This document shows positions 26,802-35,712 of a stretch of DNA of 64,000 bases, one piece after another; the first letter of the stretch is position 1, and the number at the start of each line of letters is the position of its first letter. This stretch comes from an uncultured Butyricicoccus sp. (GTDB lineage Bacteria > Bacillota > Clostridia > Oscillospirales > Butyricicoccaceae). A program made the translations under genes and the position numbers. Location: the NCBI RefSeq assembly GCF_944381005.1, contig NZ_CALWJM010000034.1, positions 1-64,000 of the forward strand, read 5' to 3'. Below the pieces are notes generated by a model that did not search any database, was not told where the DNA came from, and worked only from the letters and a program-made list of their open reading frames with translations.

Positions 26802-29390
26802 ATGAGTCAAGAATACGAAAATCAAATCATAAAGCCGGTTGACCTTGACCACGAAATGCGCAAGTCTTATATTGCGTATGCGATGAGCGTCATTGTCGGC
26901 CGTGCCCTGCCCGACGTGCGCGACGGCTTGAAGCCGGTGCACCGCCGTATCCTGTATGCCATGTATGAGGACGGCTTGACCTCGGACAAGCCGTTCCGCA
27001 AGTCGGCAACGACGGTCGGAAACGTGCTCGGCCGCTACCACCCGCACGGCGACGCATCGGTTTACGATGCCATGGTACGCATGGCGCAGCCGTTCTCGCT
27101 GCGCTACCCGCTGATTGACGGTCACGGCAACTTCGGTTCGGTGGACGGCGACCCCCCGGCGGCTTACCGTTACACCGAAGCGCGTATGGCAAAATTGGCA
27201 AACGCCATGCTGGCAGACATCAAGAAAGAAACGGTTGACTTTGTGCCCAACTTCGACGAGGAGCGCAAAGAACCGGTCGTGCTGCCCTCCCGCATCCCCA
27301 ATTTGCTGGTCAACGGCTCGTCGGGTATTGCGGTCGGCATGGCGACCAATATCCCGCCGCACAATCTGGGCGAGGTCATCGACGGCATTTGCTATGTCAT
27401 CGACCACCCCGAAGCCGATTTGGACGACCTGTGCGCCATCATCAAAGGCCCAGACTTCCCGACCGGCGGCATTATCATGGGTCGAGCGGGTATCCGCGCG
27501 GCCTATGCGACCGGACGCGGCAAAATCAAGGTGCGTGCGCGGTGTGAGATTGAAGATATGCCCGGTTCGTCCAACCGGCAGCGCATTATCGTCACCGAGA
27601 TTCCGTACATGGTCAATAAGGCGCGCCTGGTCGAAGCCATCGCCAATCTGGTCAAGGATAAGCGCGTGGAAGGCATTTCGGACGTGCGCGACGAATCTTC
27701 CCGCGAGGGTATGCGCGTGGTCATCGAGTGCAAGCGCGACGCGAACGCACAGGTGGTCTTGAATCAGCTCTATAATTACACCCAGCTTCAGGACACCTGT
27801 TCGATGAATCACTTGGCACTGGTGCCCATTCCGCACGCCGCACCCGACAAGGTGCAGCCCAAAACACTGACCTTGCGCGAAATCATCGACTGGTACATCG
27901 GGTTCCAAAAGGATGTCGTAGCCCGCCGCACGGCGTTCGACCTAAACCGCGCCGCGGCACGCGCCCATATTTTGGAAGGCTTGAAGGTTGCGACCGACCA
28001 GGATAATATTGACCGTATCATTGCGATTATCCGTGCGTCCCGCTCGGAGGCCGAGGCAAAAGAAAACCTGTGCCGCGAACCGTTCTGGATTGACCAGATT
28101 GCCCTTTTGGGCATTGTGGACGGTTCGGCGCATTACGAATTTCATCTGGACGACGCACAGGCACAGGCAATTGTTGATATGCGTCTGGGTCGTCTGTCCG
28201 GTCTGGAGCAGCAAAAACTCAATGAGGAGTACGCTGAAATCGAAGGCCGTATCGCATCGTACAAAGAAATTCTGTCGTCCGACCACAATATGTTAGAGGT
28301 GGTCAAGGCTGAACTGCGCGAAATCCGCGCCGCATACGCCGACGAGCGCCGCACCGAGATTGCGGCAGTTGCCGACGAAATCGACGTTGAGGACTTGATA
28401 GAGGAGCAGGACTGCACCTACACGCTGACCCATGCGGGCTATATCAAGCGGATGCCGACTTCGGCATACCGCGTGCAGCACCGCGGCGGCAGAGGAGTCA
28501 ACGCGATGGCGACGCGCGAAGAGGACTTCGTGCGCAACATCTTCACGGCTTCGACCCATGACAATCTGCTGTTCTTCTCCAACTTGGGCAAGGTGTATAA
28601 GCTCAAGGGCTACCAGATTCCCGAAGCTGGGCGCACGGCAAAGGGGCAAAATATCATCAACCTGCTGGAAATCGAGCAGGGCGAGAAGATTACAGCTATG
28701 TTCCCCATCCGCGACTTTACCGACGACCGGTATTTGGTGTTCGTCACGCGCAACGGCGTAATCAAGCGCGTGGTGCTCAGCGACCTACAAAACATCCGCA
28801 AGGTCGGCTTGCGGGCGCTCAGTCTGGCAGAGGACGACCTGCTGGTTGACGTGCGCCTGACCGACGGACAGGAAAACATCCTGATTGCCACCCATCAGGG
28901 ACGCGCCATCACCTTCGCCGAAACCGAAGTGCGTGCAATGGGCCGTCAGGCAAGCGGTGTACGCGGTATCAAGCTGGCTGAGGGCGATTATGTGGTTGGC
29001 GCAGCGCGTGCGCGTGTGGGCGCGCAGGTGCTGTCTATCACCGAGAACGGTTACGGCAAGCGCACACCAGTCGGGGAATTTTCGGTACACCACCGCGGCG
29101 GCAGCGGTATTTTGCTGCACGGCCTGACCGAAAAGACCGGTGCAGTGGCAGGCGTTGCCGTGGTTGACCCGGAAAATGACCTGATGATTATTACCGATGA
29201 CGGCGTGATGATTCGCGTACCGGTGGAGGACATCCGCCAGTGTGGGCGCAACAGTCAGGGCGTTATCGTGATGCGCACGGGCGAAGATGTGAAAGTCATC
29301 TCGATTGCGCGCACCGATAAGGAAGAAGAAGATTCTTCTCAGGAAGAAGAGGGCGCGGAACCGGTAGCCGATTCCTCGACCCAAGCATAA
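26802..29390 (+). CDS. gyrA: DNA gyrase subunit A
   Basis: The 862-residue subunit cuts and rejoins DNA through Tyr124 ([10 protein letters not shown]). The breakage-reunion domain starts with [19 protein letters not shown]. The GyrA-box QHRGGRG marks the C-terminal wrapping domain, and an acidic tail ends the protein. The quinolone-determining segment reads [13 protein letters not shown]: position 83 (E. coli numbering) is Ala85 and not Ser or Thr, while the acidic residue (Asp89) is kept. It lies 75 bases after gyrB with a GGAGG site and ends at a strong terminator. Confidence 0.97.
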   Translation: MSQEYENQIIKPVDLDHEMRKSYIAYAMSVIVGRALPDVRDGLKPVHRRILYAMYEDGLTSDKPFRKSATTVGNVLGRYHPHGDASVYDAMVRMAQPFSLRYPLIDGHGNFGSVDGDPPAAYRYTEARMAKLANAMLADIKKETVDFVPNFDEERKEPVVLPSRIPNLLVNGSSGIAVGMATNIPPHNLGEVIDGICYVIDHPEADLDDLCAIIKGPDFPTGGIIMGRAGIRAAYATGRGKIKVRARCEIEDMPGSSNRQRIIVTEIPYMVNKARLVEAIANLVKDKRVEGISDVRDESSREGMRVVIECKRDANAQVVLNQLYNYTQLQDTCSMNHLALVPIPHAAPDKVQPKTLTLREIIDWYIGFQKDVVARRTAFDLNRAAARAHILEGLKVATDQDNIDRIIAIIRASRSEAEAKENLCREPFWIDQIALLGIVDGSAHYEFHLDDAQAQAIVDMRLGRLSGLEQQKLNEEYAEIEGRIASYKEILSSDHNMLEVVKAELREIRAAYADERRTEIAAVADEIDVEDLIEEQDCTYTLTHAGYIKRMPTSAYRVQHRGGRGVNAMATREEDFVRNIFTASTHDNLLFFSNLGKVYKLKGYQIPEAGRTAKGQNIINLLEIEQGEKITAMFPIRDFTDDRYLVFVTRNGVIKRVVLSDLQNIRKVGLRALSLAEDDLLVDVRLTDGQENILIATHQGRAITFAETEVRAMGRQASGVRGIKLAEGDYVVGAARARVGAQVLSITENGYGKRTPVGEFSVHHRGGSGILLHGLTEKTGAVAGVAVVDPENDLMIITDDGVMIRVPVEDIRQCGRNSQGVIVMRTGEDVKVISIARTDKEEEDSSQEEEGAEPVADSSTQA

Positions 29391-29395
29391 AATAG

Positions 29396-29431
29396 AAAAC
29401 TGCCCTTCTCATGCAGGAGGGCAGTTTTTTT
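29396..29431 (+). terminator. gyrA terminator
   Basis: AACTGCCCT pairs with AGGGCAGTT, followed by TTTTTT. Confidence 0.88.
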
Positions 29432-29512
29432 ACTGGGTGGAATGGTGCGCGAAAATCGGGGGATATTCGGCGTTTTGTACAAAAATTTACACAGTTATGG
29501 TGCAAAAAACAC

Positions 29513-29541
29513 TTGTCCGCACAAACAAATCGGTCTATAAT
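29513..29541 (+). promoter_or_regulatory. Promoter of the CPA2 antiporter gene
   Basis: TTGTCC and a perfect TATAAT are separated by 17 bases, 70 bases upstream of the start codon. Confidence 0.75.
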
Positions 29542-29611
29542 ATCTGTATCATTTGGATTTTACCGGTTCGGATTTTCACGGCACCGGACGGTATACGGGA
29601 GGGAAACAAAG

Positions 29612-30817
29612 ATGCAGTCTTATGAGTTTCTGTTAATCATTGCGGTTATTTTGCTTTCGACCAAAGTATTTGGCTTGATTTCCGAGCGGGTACACATGCC
29701 GCAGGTCGTGGGCGCACTGCTGGCAGGCGTTGTGCTGGGGCCGTCGGTGCTGGGACTGGTAGAAGAAACCGACTTTTTGCTGAAAACATCGGAAATCGGC
29801 GTGATTATCCTGATGTTTATGGCGGGGCTGGACACCGACCTGGAAGAACTGAAAAAAACCGGTCTGGCCTCGTTTGTCATTGCACTGATTGGCGTGCTGG
29901 TACCGCTCGGCGCGGGTACGCTGCTGTATTTGGGCTTTTTCCCCGATGCGTCCGAACCGCTGCACCTGCTGCGCGCGCTGTTTGTGGGCGTGGTGCTGAC
30001 CGCGACTTCGGTTTCGATTACGGTCGAGACGCTGCGCGAGATGGGGCGGCTCAAGGGCAAAGTGGGCACGGCGATTTTGGGCGCGGCGATTATTGACGAT
30101 ATCATGGGCATTATCGTGTTGACGCTGGTATCGGCTATGACCGACCCGACGGTCAATCCCGGCTTGGTGCTGCTGCGCATTGTGGCATTTTTTGCGCTTT
30201 TGGTCGTGGTGGGCTTTATCATGCACCGCTTGTTCCGCATGATTACCGATGAATGGAGCAACCACCGCCGCATTGCCATCTATGCGTTTGCATTCTGCCT
30301 GATTTTGTCGTTTGTCGCCGAACACTATTTCGGGATTGCCGATATCACCGGCGCTTATTTTGCCGGCCTGATTCTGTGCAACATCATGGAAGCGCGCGAG
30401 TATATCACAAAAAAGATGAATATTTTGGGATATATGATATTCGCGCCGGTTTTTTTCGCTTCAATGGGCATTAAAACCGAGTTGGACGGCATGACGGCAA
30501 GTTTGCTGGTGTTCTCGGTGTGCCTGCTGCTGGTGGCGATTTTGACCAAGATTGTGGGCTGTGGACTGGGCGCCAAGCTGATGGGCTTTAGCTGGTCGGA
30601 TTCGCTGTCGGTCGGCTTGGGCATGGTGTCGCGCGGTGAGGTGGCGCTGATTGTGGCGCAGAAGGGCGCACAATCCGGACTGGTGGACAGCACCCTGTTC
30701 CCCCCTATCGTGCTGATGGTCATTGTCACCACGCTCATCACCCCGATTTTGCTCAAACTGTTTATGAAAACCCCACCCGATGCACCGGCGCCCACCATCC
30801 GTCACGACCATATCTAA
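29612..30817 (+). CDS. Cation:proton antiporter, CPA2 family (NapA/KefB-like)
   Basis: The 401-residue membrane protein has about 12-13 hydrophobic segments. It has VPQVVGALLAGVVLGPSVLG-type sequence (HMPQVVGALLAG), MFMAGLDTDLEEL and GTAILGAAIIDDIMGIIVLT, with the paired aspartates of the CPA2 ion site, and VSRGEVALIVAQKG near the C-terminus. There is no C-terminal TrkA-N domain, so it resembles NapA rather than full-length KefB. It exchanges Na+ or K+ for H+. The start is ATG with GGGAGGG; the longer frame upstream includes the promoter and is rejected. Confidence 0.9.
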   Translation: MQSYEFLLIIAVILLSTKVFGLISERVHMPQVVGALLAGVVLGPSVLGLVEETDFLLKTSEIGVIILMFMAGLDTDLEELKKTGLASFVIALIGVLVPLGAGTLLYLGFFPDASEPLHLLRALFVGVVLTATSVSITVETLREMGRLKGKVGTAILGAAIIDDIMGIIVLTLVSAMTDPTVNPGLVLLRIVAFFALLVVVGFIMHRLFRMITDEWSNHRRIAIYAFAFCLILSFVAEHYFGIADITGAYFAGLILCNIMEAREYITKKMNILGYMIFAPVFFASMGIKTELDGMTASLLVFSVCLLLVAILTKIVGCGLGAKLMGFSWSDSLSVGLGMVSRGEVALIVAQKGAQSGLVDSTLFPPIVLMVIVTTLITPILLKLFMKTPPDAPAPTIRHDHI

Positions 30818-30872
30818 GGCGGCTGCCTGTGCGGTTTTGGGATTGGCGCTGGTACTGGGCGAGAAATCGTGC

Positions 30873-30878
30873 TATAAT
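30873..30878 (+). promoter_or_regulatory. -10 element of the membrane protein gene at 30923
   Basis: A perfect TATAAT lies 44 bases before the start codon; no clear -35 is seen. Confidence 0.5.
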
Positions 30879-30922
30879 AAGACCCATATCACAAAACCGA
30901 ATCATCCGGGAGGGAATTTTTC

Positions 30923-31777
30923 ATGACGTTAAAAAAAGCATTTCCAGTGCTGACCGTGGTGCTGGGTGTGTTGGGCGGTGTGCTGCACGCGCTAGACCTG
31001 TGCCAAGGCTACGACGCGGCAGACCTGCCCACGGGTGCGCCGTGGCTGTCGATTTTATACGGCTTGTCGGCGGTGGCACTGGTGCTTTGCGTGGCGGCGG
31101 CGTTCACCTACCGCAAGACCAGCGATAAATATAAGGCGTTTGAAGCGTATTTGACCGGCGGCGGGGACATGCACAAGATGGCAGCCGTATTGTGTGCCGG
31201 ACTGTTTGTGGTGTTCGGGCTGCTGGGGCTTTACTTGACGGTCACACAGATGATGACCATGCCCATGTTTGAGCGCGTCACGCGCATCCCGCTGTATTTG
31301 CTTGCGCTGCTTTCCAGTTTGGCGTTTGTGCGGCTGGGCGGCGGTGCGGCGCGCGGCACGGTCAGCGAAGAAAATGCCGGTTTGATTTTCCTGCCTATCT
31401 TCTGGGCGGCGCTGGATTTGGTCAACACCTTTAAAGCAAACGGCAATGTGCCGATGGAAGGCCGTTTCGTGTTTGAACTGCTGGCGGCAGCATGTCTGCT
31501 GTGCGGTCTGCACGCCTATTCCCGCTTTTTGTTCTCCACCCCGCGCCCACGCCTGTTGGCTGGCTTCGCGGGGCTGGGCGTGGTGTTCGGCTTGACCGCT
31601 GGCGTGGGCTGCCTGCTCGAATGGGTCATGGGCGGCACCGATGACTTGCAGTTTATTGCGCGCGGCGGATGTTATGTGGCCTGTGCGCTGTGGCTGGCCT
31701 ATCAGCTTTCGCGCATGGCGGTTTCGGACGAACCCGAAGGCCCGCAGCTCAAGCGCGGCAAGCCGGTGACGATGTAA
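30923..31777 (+). CDS. Multi-pass membrane protein of unknown function
   Basis: I do not recognise this 284-residue protein. It has about seven to eight hydrophobic helices (roughly 5-25, 43-63, 87-110, 120-137, 151-168, 180-200, 208-232, 243-262) and short charged loops. The N-terminus VVLGVLGGVLHALDLCQGYD suggests an uncleaved first helix. The tail is hydrophilic (DEPEGPQLKRGKPVTM). The RBS GGGAGGG is 8-10 bases upstream. It is followed 54 bases later by another small membrane protein in the same direction, and the two probably form an operon. Confidence 0.75.
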   Translation: MTLKKAFPVLTVVLGVLGGVLHALDLCQGYDAADLPTGAPWLSILYGLSAVALVLCVAAAFTYRKTSDKYKAFEAYLTGGGDMHKMAAVLCAGLFVVFGLLGLYLTVTQMMTMPMFERVTRIPLYLLALLSSLAFVRLGGGAARGTVSEENAGLIFLPIFWAALDLVNTFKANGNVPMEGRFVFELLAAACLLCGLHAYSRFLFSTPRPRLLAGFAGLGVVFGLTAGVGCLLEWVMGGTDDLQFIARGGCYVACALWLAYQLSRMAVSDEPEGPQLKRGKPVTM

Positions 31778-31831
31778 AAAAGAATAGATGCAATCCACCG
31801 ATAACCGCTTTTTGTTTGGAGGGGATGACAA

Positions 31832-32215
31832 ATGAAAACGATTGTTTCCCGCTGTGGCAGTAGCCTGATTTGTCTGGCTTTGGTGTTATGGTTGCTGTAC
31901 TGTATTGGCAGCGACCTAAAAGAAGGCTCCTTCTATCAAACGTCTGTGCTGATTGTAGGTTTTGCAGCCCTGCTATCAGAGTTTGTGTATATGCTGTGGG
32001 TTTGGGCTTTGCTTGCCAATCGGCAAAGGGTCTGGTTTGCGTTCCGGCTGGGCGGCAGACAACAGGACTTTGATACATTGCGGCAAAGTGCGCTGCATTA
32101 TTGGGACTTAGAGACACAGACCCACACGGGCTGTCAGGTGCTTGTAGGTACGATGGCCGCGCAAGTGGTTTTGTTTGTCCTGTTTGCGGTGCTTTTGGTT
32201 ATGCAGTGGCGCTAA
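31832..32215 (+). CDS. Small membrane protein of unknown function
   Basis: The 127-residue protein has three predicted transmembrane helices (about 9-26, 39-64, 101-124). A soluble loop between the second and third helix contains FRLGGRQQDFDTLRQSALHY. I do not recognise the family. Its base composition is visibly more A/T-rich than that of its neighbours. The start has GGAGGGG. It ends before a strong terminator. Confidence 0.65.
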   Translation: MKTIVSRCGSSLICLALVLWLLYCIGSDLKEGSFYQTSVLIVGFAALLSEFVYMLWVWALLANRQRVWFAFRLGGRQQDFDTLRQSALHYWDLETQTHTGCQVLVGTMAAQVVLFVLFAVLLVMQWR

Positions 32216-32246
32216 GCTGGTGGATAAATTTCAAAAAAATAGTAAA

Positions 32247-32274
32247 AAACACACCCGATTGGGTGTGTTTTTTT
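32247..32274 (+). terminator. Terminator of the membrane protein operon
   Basis: AAACACACCC pairs with GGGTGTGTTT around GATT, followed by TTTT. Confidence 0.88.
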
Positions 32275-32363
32275 ATCGTTCGACCGCTTTGCCCTTTTCA
32301 TTTGCACCAAATCTTGCTATACTAAATTTTAACTATTGACGCAATCAGAAAAGAGAGGGACAT

Positions 32364-32804
32364 ATGAAACAAGTCACGATTTATACCGACGGCGCCTGTT
32401 CGGGCAATCCGGGACCGGGTGGCTGGGGCGCGATTTTGCAGTATGGCGCGGCGCGCAAGGAGATTTCGGGCGGTGACCCGATGACGACCAACAACAAAAT
32501 GGAATTGACCGGCGTGATTGTGGCGCTGGAACAGCTCAAGGAGCCGTGTAAAATCGACCTGTACTCGGATTCCAAGTATGTGATTGACGGCATTACAAAG
32601 GGCTGGGCAAAGGGCTGGAAGGCGCGGGGCTGGAAAAAGGCGGACAAGACCCCGGCAAAAAACCCCGAACTGTGGGACAAACTGTTAGGGCTGCTGGAGG
32701 TGCATGACGTGACCTTTCACTGGGTCAAGGGGCACGCGGATAACCCGAACAATAACCGCTGTGATGAGCTGGCGGTAGCCGAGTGGAAAAAGCTGCGCGG
32801 GTGA
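32364..32804 (+). CDS. rnhA: Ribonuclease HI
   Basis: The 146-residue enzyme cleaves RNA in RNA:DNA hybrids. It begins [19 protein letters not shown] and has the conserved catalytic acids: Asp9 in [10 protein letters not shown], Glu in [10 protein letters not shown], Asp in [12 protein letters not shown] and the final Asp in [26 protein letters not shown] is typical of type 1. Length matches E. coli (155). The RBS GAGAGGG precedes ATG. Confidence 0.96.
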   Translation: MKQVTIYTDGACSGNPGPGGWGAILQYGAARKEISGGDPMTTNNKMELTGVIVALEQLKEPCKIDLYSDSKYVIDGITKGWAKGWKARGWKKADKTPAKNPELWDKLLGLLEVHDVTFHWVKGHADNPNNNRCDELAVAEWKKLRG

Positions 32805-32985
32805 GTTGGGGCACAGTTGTAATACAAAACCGTTAGGCAGTCCCGCCCACACGGATTCTGCACCCGCTTGTCCGGAAGAGCGGGATTTTATGCGCTTTTG
32901 TAAACTTAATTTTATATTTCATCGCAATCGTTAAAAATTTATGCAAGTAGAATTTGTGCATCCTGCAAAATTCGCAAAATACCCA

Positions 32986-33014
32986 TTGACGGAAAGCGCT
33001 TTTGCGAGTATGAT
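32986..33014 (+). promoter_or_regulatory. Promoter of the DUF4914 gene
   Basis: TTGACG and TATGAT are separated by 17 bases; TATAAT at 33013 is an alternative -10. Confidence 0.75.
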
Positions 33015-33034
33015 ATAATCAGGAATGAATTGGA

Positions 33035-33062
33035 GCGCATGTGCCCGCGAGCGGGTGTGCGC
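33035..33062 (+). other. Stable hairpin in the DUF4914 mRNA leader
   Basis: GCGCATGTGCCCG pairs imperfectly with CGGGTGTGCGC around a CGAG tetraloop, within a leader that also contains GCCACGGCGCAAGCCG. It does not match a riboswitch class I can recognise. Confidence 0.5.
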
Positions 33063-33117
33063 GAAAGACCCCGCAGCCACGGCGCAAGCCGACCCGGCGC
33101 GGCAAGGAGGACCTGAC

Positions 33118-34989
33118 ATGAATCGTTTTTTGAAGAAATTCACATGGACGCCCGAGCTGGCCGAAGTGCTGGAAGAATGTAAGGGCGTGTATGTACCCAC
33201 CAGCAAGCAGGAATTGTACGAAACGGTGTTCGGCACCGGCCGTTCGGGTAAATACGACGTGGTTTACGACGTACCCGGCCGCGGCGAGGTCTGCGAAGCA
33301 ACCGTCGTGCGCGCCAAAAACGGCGTGGTCGTCAACTACCCTGAGGACTACATGCGCCGCCGTGACCCCGACTGTATGCGCATCGGTGACGACAAGCCCA
33401 CCGACAAGCCGCGCTTTCAGGATATTTACGGCTACGACTTTGCCAAGTGCAAACATGAAACGCTGGAGTGGCTCAAGACACAGGAACTGGTTGTCATGCC
33501 CTTTAATTCGGGCGGCAATGTCTACGGCTACGGCTCCATGCTGATTTGCCCGCGCAACGCAGCATTTTTCGCCTATGCAATGGCAAACTTACAGGGCTTT
33601 GTCTCGGCTGAGCAGTCCGAGGGCTTTAAGCCGCGCGCTATCGTCTATGTAGCGCCCCCCTTCCGTCACACTCACTTCAATGGCCGTCAGGTGGTCGTAC
33701 ACAACCGTCTGGACGATTGCCATGAAGTCTTTTCCTATAACCTGTATCCCGGCCCGTCTGCAAAGAAAGGCGTTTACTCGGTGCTGCTCGACATCGGTGA
33801 ACAGGAGAACTGGGTAACGGCGCACGCTTCTTGCGGCCGCATGGTCACCCAGTACGACAATGAACTGGTTATCATGCACGAAGGCGCATCGGGCGGCGGT
33901 AAGAGCGAAATGCTTCAGGATATCGCGCGCAACGAAGATGGCCGCGTCGTGCTGTCCACTAACACGGTCACCGGCGAACAGACCCTGCTCAACATGGGCC
34001 GTACCAGCCACATCGAGCCGGTATGCGACGATATGGCGACCTGTTACCCGGCACTCCAGAACGACAGCGGTAAGCTGGTACTGGTTGACGGTGAGGACGG
34101 CTGGTTCCTGCGCATGGACGGCGTGACCCATTACGGCTGTGACCCGGTTTACGAGCGCATCTGCACCGAGCCGGATGAGCCGCTGGTATTCTTCAATATT
34201 CAGGGCGTTGTAGGCGCAACCAGCCTTATCTGGGAGCACACGCTGGATTCGGACGGCAAGCCCTGCCCCAACCCGCGCGCCATTGTTCCGCGTGCCAAGG
34301 TGCCGCACATCGTCAATGAGCCGGTCGAAGTGGATATCCGCTCGTTCGGCACCCGTATGCCCCCCTCGACCCGCGAGAACCCCAACTATGGTATCATGGG
34401 TATGCTGCACTTTATCCCGCCTGCACTGGCTTGGCTGTGGCGTCTGGTTGCACCGCGCGGCTTTAAGAACCCGTCCATTGTCGGCGGCGGCGAGCTGAAA
34501 AGCGAGGGCGTAGGCTCTTATTGGCCTTTCGCAACCGGTCTGCGCGTTAAGCAGGCAAACCTGTTGCTGCAACAGATTGTAAGCTGCCCGAATACCCGTT
34601 ATGTCCTGATTCCCAACCAGCACATTGGTGTTTATCATGTCGGCTTCTCGGCAGAATGGATTAGCCGTGAATGGCTGGCACGTCATAACGGTCATGTCAA
34701 GATGGATAAGCTGGAGCCGGCACGCTGCCCGCTGCTCGGCTATGCGCTCAAGGAAATGGTCATCGAAGGCCAGCCCATCCGCTCGAAGTTCCTGCGCACC
34801 GACACCCAAGACCGTTTGGGCAAGGAAGGCTATGACGCAGGCGCAAAGATTTTGAACGACTTCTTTGCAAAGGAACTGGATAAGTTCTACACCGACGACC
34901 TTGACCCGCTGGGCAAGGAGATTATCGACTGCTTCCGCCGTGGCGGCAGCATCGAGGACTATTGCAAGCTGACCCCGATGAAGCTGTAA
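33118..34989 (+). CDS. DUF4914-family protein with P-loop (kinase/PEPCK-like)
   Basis: The 623-residue protein resembles the DUF4914 family known from Bacteroides and Clostridia; I recognise it from blocks such as ATVVRAKNGVVVNYPEDYMR, APPFRHTHFNGRQVVVHNRL and YNLYPGPSAKKGVYSVLLDI. A P-loop, EGASGGGKSEMLQDI, is followed by VLVDGEDGWF, which could be a Walker B. This recalls the PEP carboxykinase/HPr-kinase nucleotide fold, but no PEPCK signature is complete. Its enzymatic function is unknown to me. It is monocistronic with its own promoter, a structured leader and a strong terminator. Optimised-looking codons suggest high expression. The start has AAGGAGG seven bases upstream. Confidence 0.75.
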   Translation: MNRFLKKFTWTPELAEVLEECKGVYVPTSKQELYETVFGTGRSGKYDVVYDVPGRGEVCEATVVRAKNGVVVNYPEDYMRRRDPDCMRIGDDKPTDKPRFQDIYGYDFAKCKHETLEWLKTQELVVMPFNSGGNVYGYGSMLICPRNAAFFAYAMANLQGFVSAEQSEGFKPRAIVYVAPPFRHTHFNGRQVVVHNRLDDCHEVFSYNLYPGPSAKKGVYSVLLDIGEQENWVTAHASCGRMVTQYDNELVIMHEGASGGGKSEMLQDIARNEDGRVVLSTNTVTGEQTLLNMGRTSHIEPVCDDMATCYPALQNDSGKLVLVDGEDGWFLRMDGVTHYGCDPVYERICTEPDEPLVFFNIQGVVGATSLIWEHTLDSDGKPCPNPRAIVPRAKVPHIVNEPVEVDIRSFGTRMPPSTRENPNYGIMGMLHFIPPALAWLWRLVAPRGFKNPSIVGGGELKSEGVGSYWPFATGLRVKQANLLLQQIVSCPNTRYVLIPNQHIGVYHVGFSAEWISREWLARHNGHVKMDKLEPARCPLLGYALKEMVIEGQPIRSKFLRTDTQDRLGKEGYDAGAKILNDFFAKELDKFYTDDLDPLGKEIIDCFRRGGSIEDYCKLTPMKL

Positions 34990-34998
34990 GAGATGATA

Positions 34999-35034
34999 AA
35001 AAGACCGAGGAAACCTGTTTCCTCGGTCTTTTTT
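34999..35034 (+). terminator. Terminator of the DUF4914 gene
   Basis: AAAGACCGAGGAAAC pairs with GTTTCCTCGGTCTTT, followed by TTTT. Confidence 0.9.
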
Positions 35035-35077
35035 TGTCTTAACGCTGCAAATCCTCGCACCGATTCTTTTCGGGCAT

Positions 35078-35111
35078 GAAAAAACCCTTTCGCGCAAAAG
35101 CGAAAGGGTTT
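35078..35111 (-). terminator. Ferredoxin gene terminator
   Basis: AAACCCTTTCGC pairs with GCGAAAGGGTTT. On the minus strand it is followed by TTTTTT. Confidence 0.88.
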
Positions 35112-35137
35112 CTCATTTTCAAGCAAAGGTCAGGGAA

Positions 35138-35308
35138 TTAGCCCTGAGAGATTGCACCTACCGGGCAAGCACCAGCGCAAGTACCGCAGTCAACGCAAGC
35201 GTCAGCGTTGATAACGTACTGGCCGTCACCCTCAGAGATTGCACCTACCGGGCACTCACCTGCGCAGGAACCGCAGCTGATGCAAGCGCCAGAAATTACG
35301 TATGCCAT
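35138..35308 (-). CDS. 2[4Fe-4S] clostridial-type ferredoxin
   Basis: The 56-residue acidic protein carries two CxxCxxCxxxCP motifs (CISCGSCAGECP and CVDCGTCAGACP), each followed by VGAIS. It shuttles electrons in fermentation, for instance with pyruvate:ferredoxin oxidoreductase or hydrogenase. The start at MAYVISG has a GGAGGTG site. It has its own promoter and terminator and is probably strongly expressed. The two halves are nearly identical, the usual sign of an ancestral duplication. Confidence 0.96.
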   Translation of the reverse strand: MAYVISGACISCGSCAGECPVGAISEGDGQYVINADACVDCGTCAGACPVGAISQG

Positions 35309-35340
35309 GGGATAGCACCTCCAATTCAAATTACATCCTT

Positions 35341-35368
35341 ATTCTATCATAAGATTTGAAAAAGGCAA
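35341..35368 (-). promoter_or_regulatory. Ferredoxin promoter
   Basis: On the minus strand TTGCCT and TAGAAT are separated by 16 bases. Confidence 0.65.
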
Positions 35369-35579
35369 GTGTTTTGCGTAATGTTAGCTATATGCAACTT
35401 AAAATGCGGTCAAAAAGTAGCAAAATTCGCTGTTTTTTGCAATGTTTGCCGGGGCATACTGGATAGAGGGAATTTGACCAAAGAGGAATTGGTCAGAAAA
35501 ATGAAAAAGTGAGAAAAACAGAGATAGAGTGAGCAAACAAGAGAAAAGTTGGGATTTCATTCGGCTCATTCTGCGTAAA

Positions 35580-35596
35580 GGTCAAAAAAGGTCAGA
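35580..35596 (+). promoter_or_regulatory. CtsR operator 1
   Basis: GGTCAAAAAAGGTCAGA matches the tandem CtsR heptad (GGTCAAA NAN GGTCAAA) with one deviation. It lies just upstream of the -35 box. Confidence 0.85.
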
Positions 35597-35604
35597 AATT
35601 TCGC

Positions 35605-35632
35605 TTGCCTTTTTGCCCGAATGGATTATAAT
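35605..35632 (+). promoter_or_regulatory. ctsR-clpC operon promoter
   Basis: TTGCCT and a perfect TATAAT are separated by 16 bases, between two CtsR operators. Confidence 0.85.
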
Positions 35633-35643
35633 AAGAATCACAA

Positions 35644-35660
35644 GGTCAGGAAAGGTCAGA
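35644..35660 (+). promoter_or_regulatory. CtsR operator 2
   Basis: GGTCAGGAAAGGTCAGA is a second tandem heptad, 11 bases after the -10 element, where a bound repressor would block transcription. Confidence 0.8.
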
Positions 35661-35712
35661 AAGAAAAGACCCCCTCCCCTTGCAACAGAGAAAAAGAATC
35701 GAGGTCACGCTT

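Larger units (their letters stand above)
32805..33117. other. rnhA to DUF4914-gene intergenic region
   Basis: This 313-base gap has a weak terminator hairpin (CCCGCT/AGCGGG at 32863-32884, then ATTTTA), an A/T-rich stretch, a good promoter at 32986-33014 and a G/C-rich structured leader of about 95 bases. No gene is seen. Confidence 0.6.
35309..35712. other. Ferredoxin-ctsR divergent intergenic region
   Basis: This 404-base gap contains the ferredoxin promoter (35341-35368), an inverted pair of CtsR-like heptads near 35474-35498, two tandem CtsR operators and the ctsR promoter. No coding sequence is convincing. Confidence 0.7.

Noticed and set aside
33118..34989. Naming the P-loop protein PEP carboxykinase
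   Set aside because: The P-loop is GASGGGKS and the PEPCK kinase-2 and metal-ligand motifs could not be found; DUF4914 fits better.
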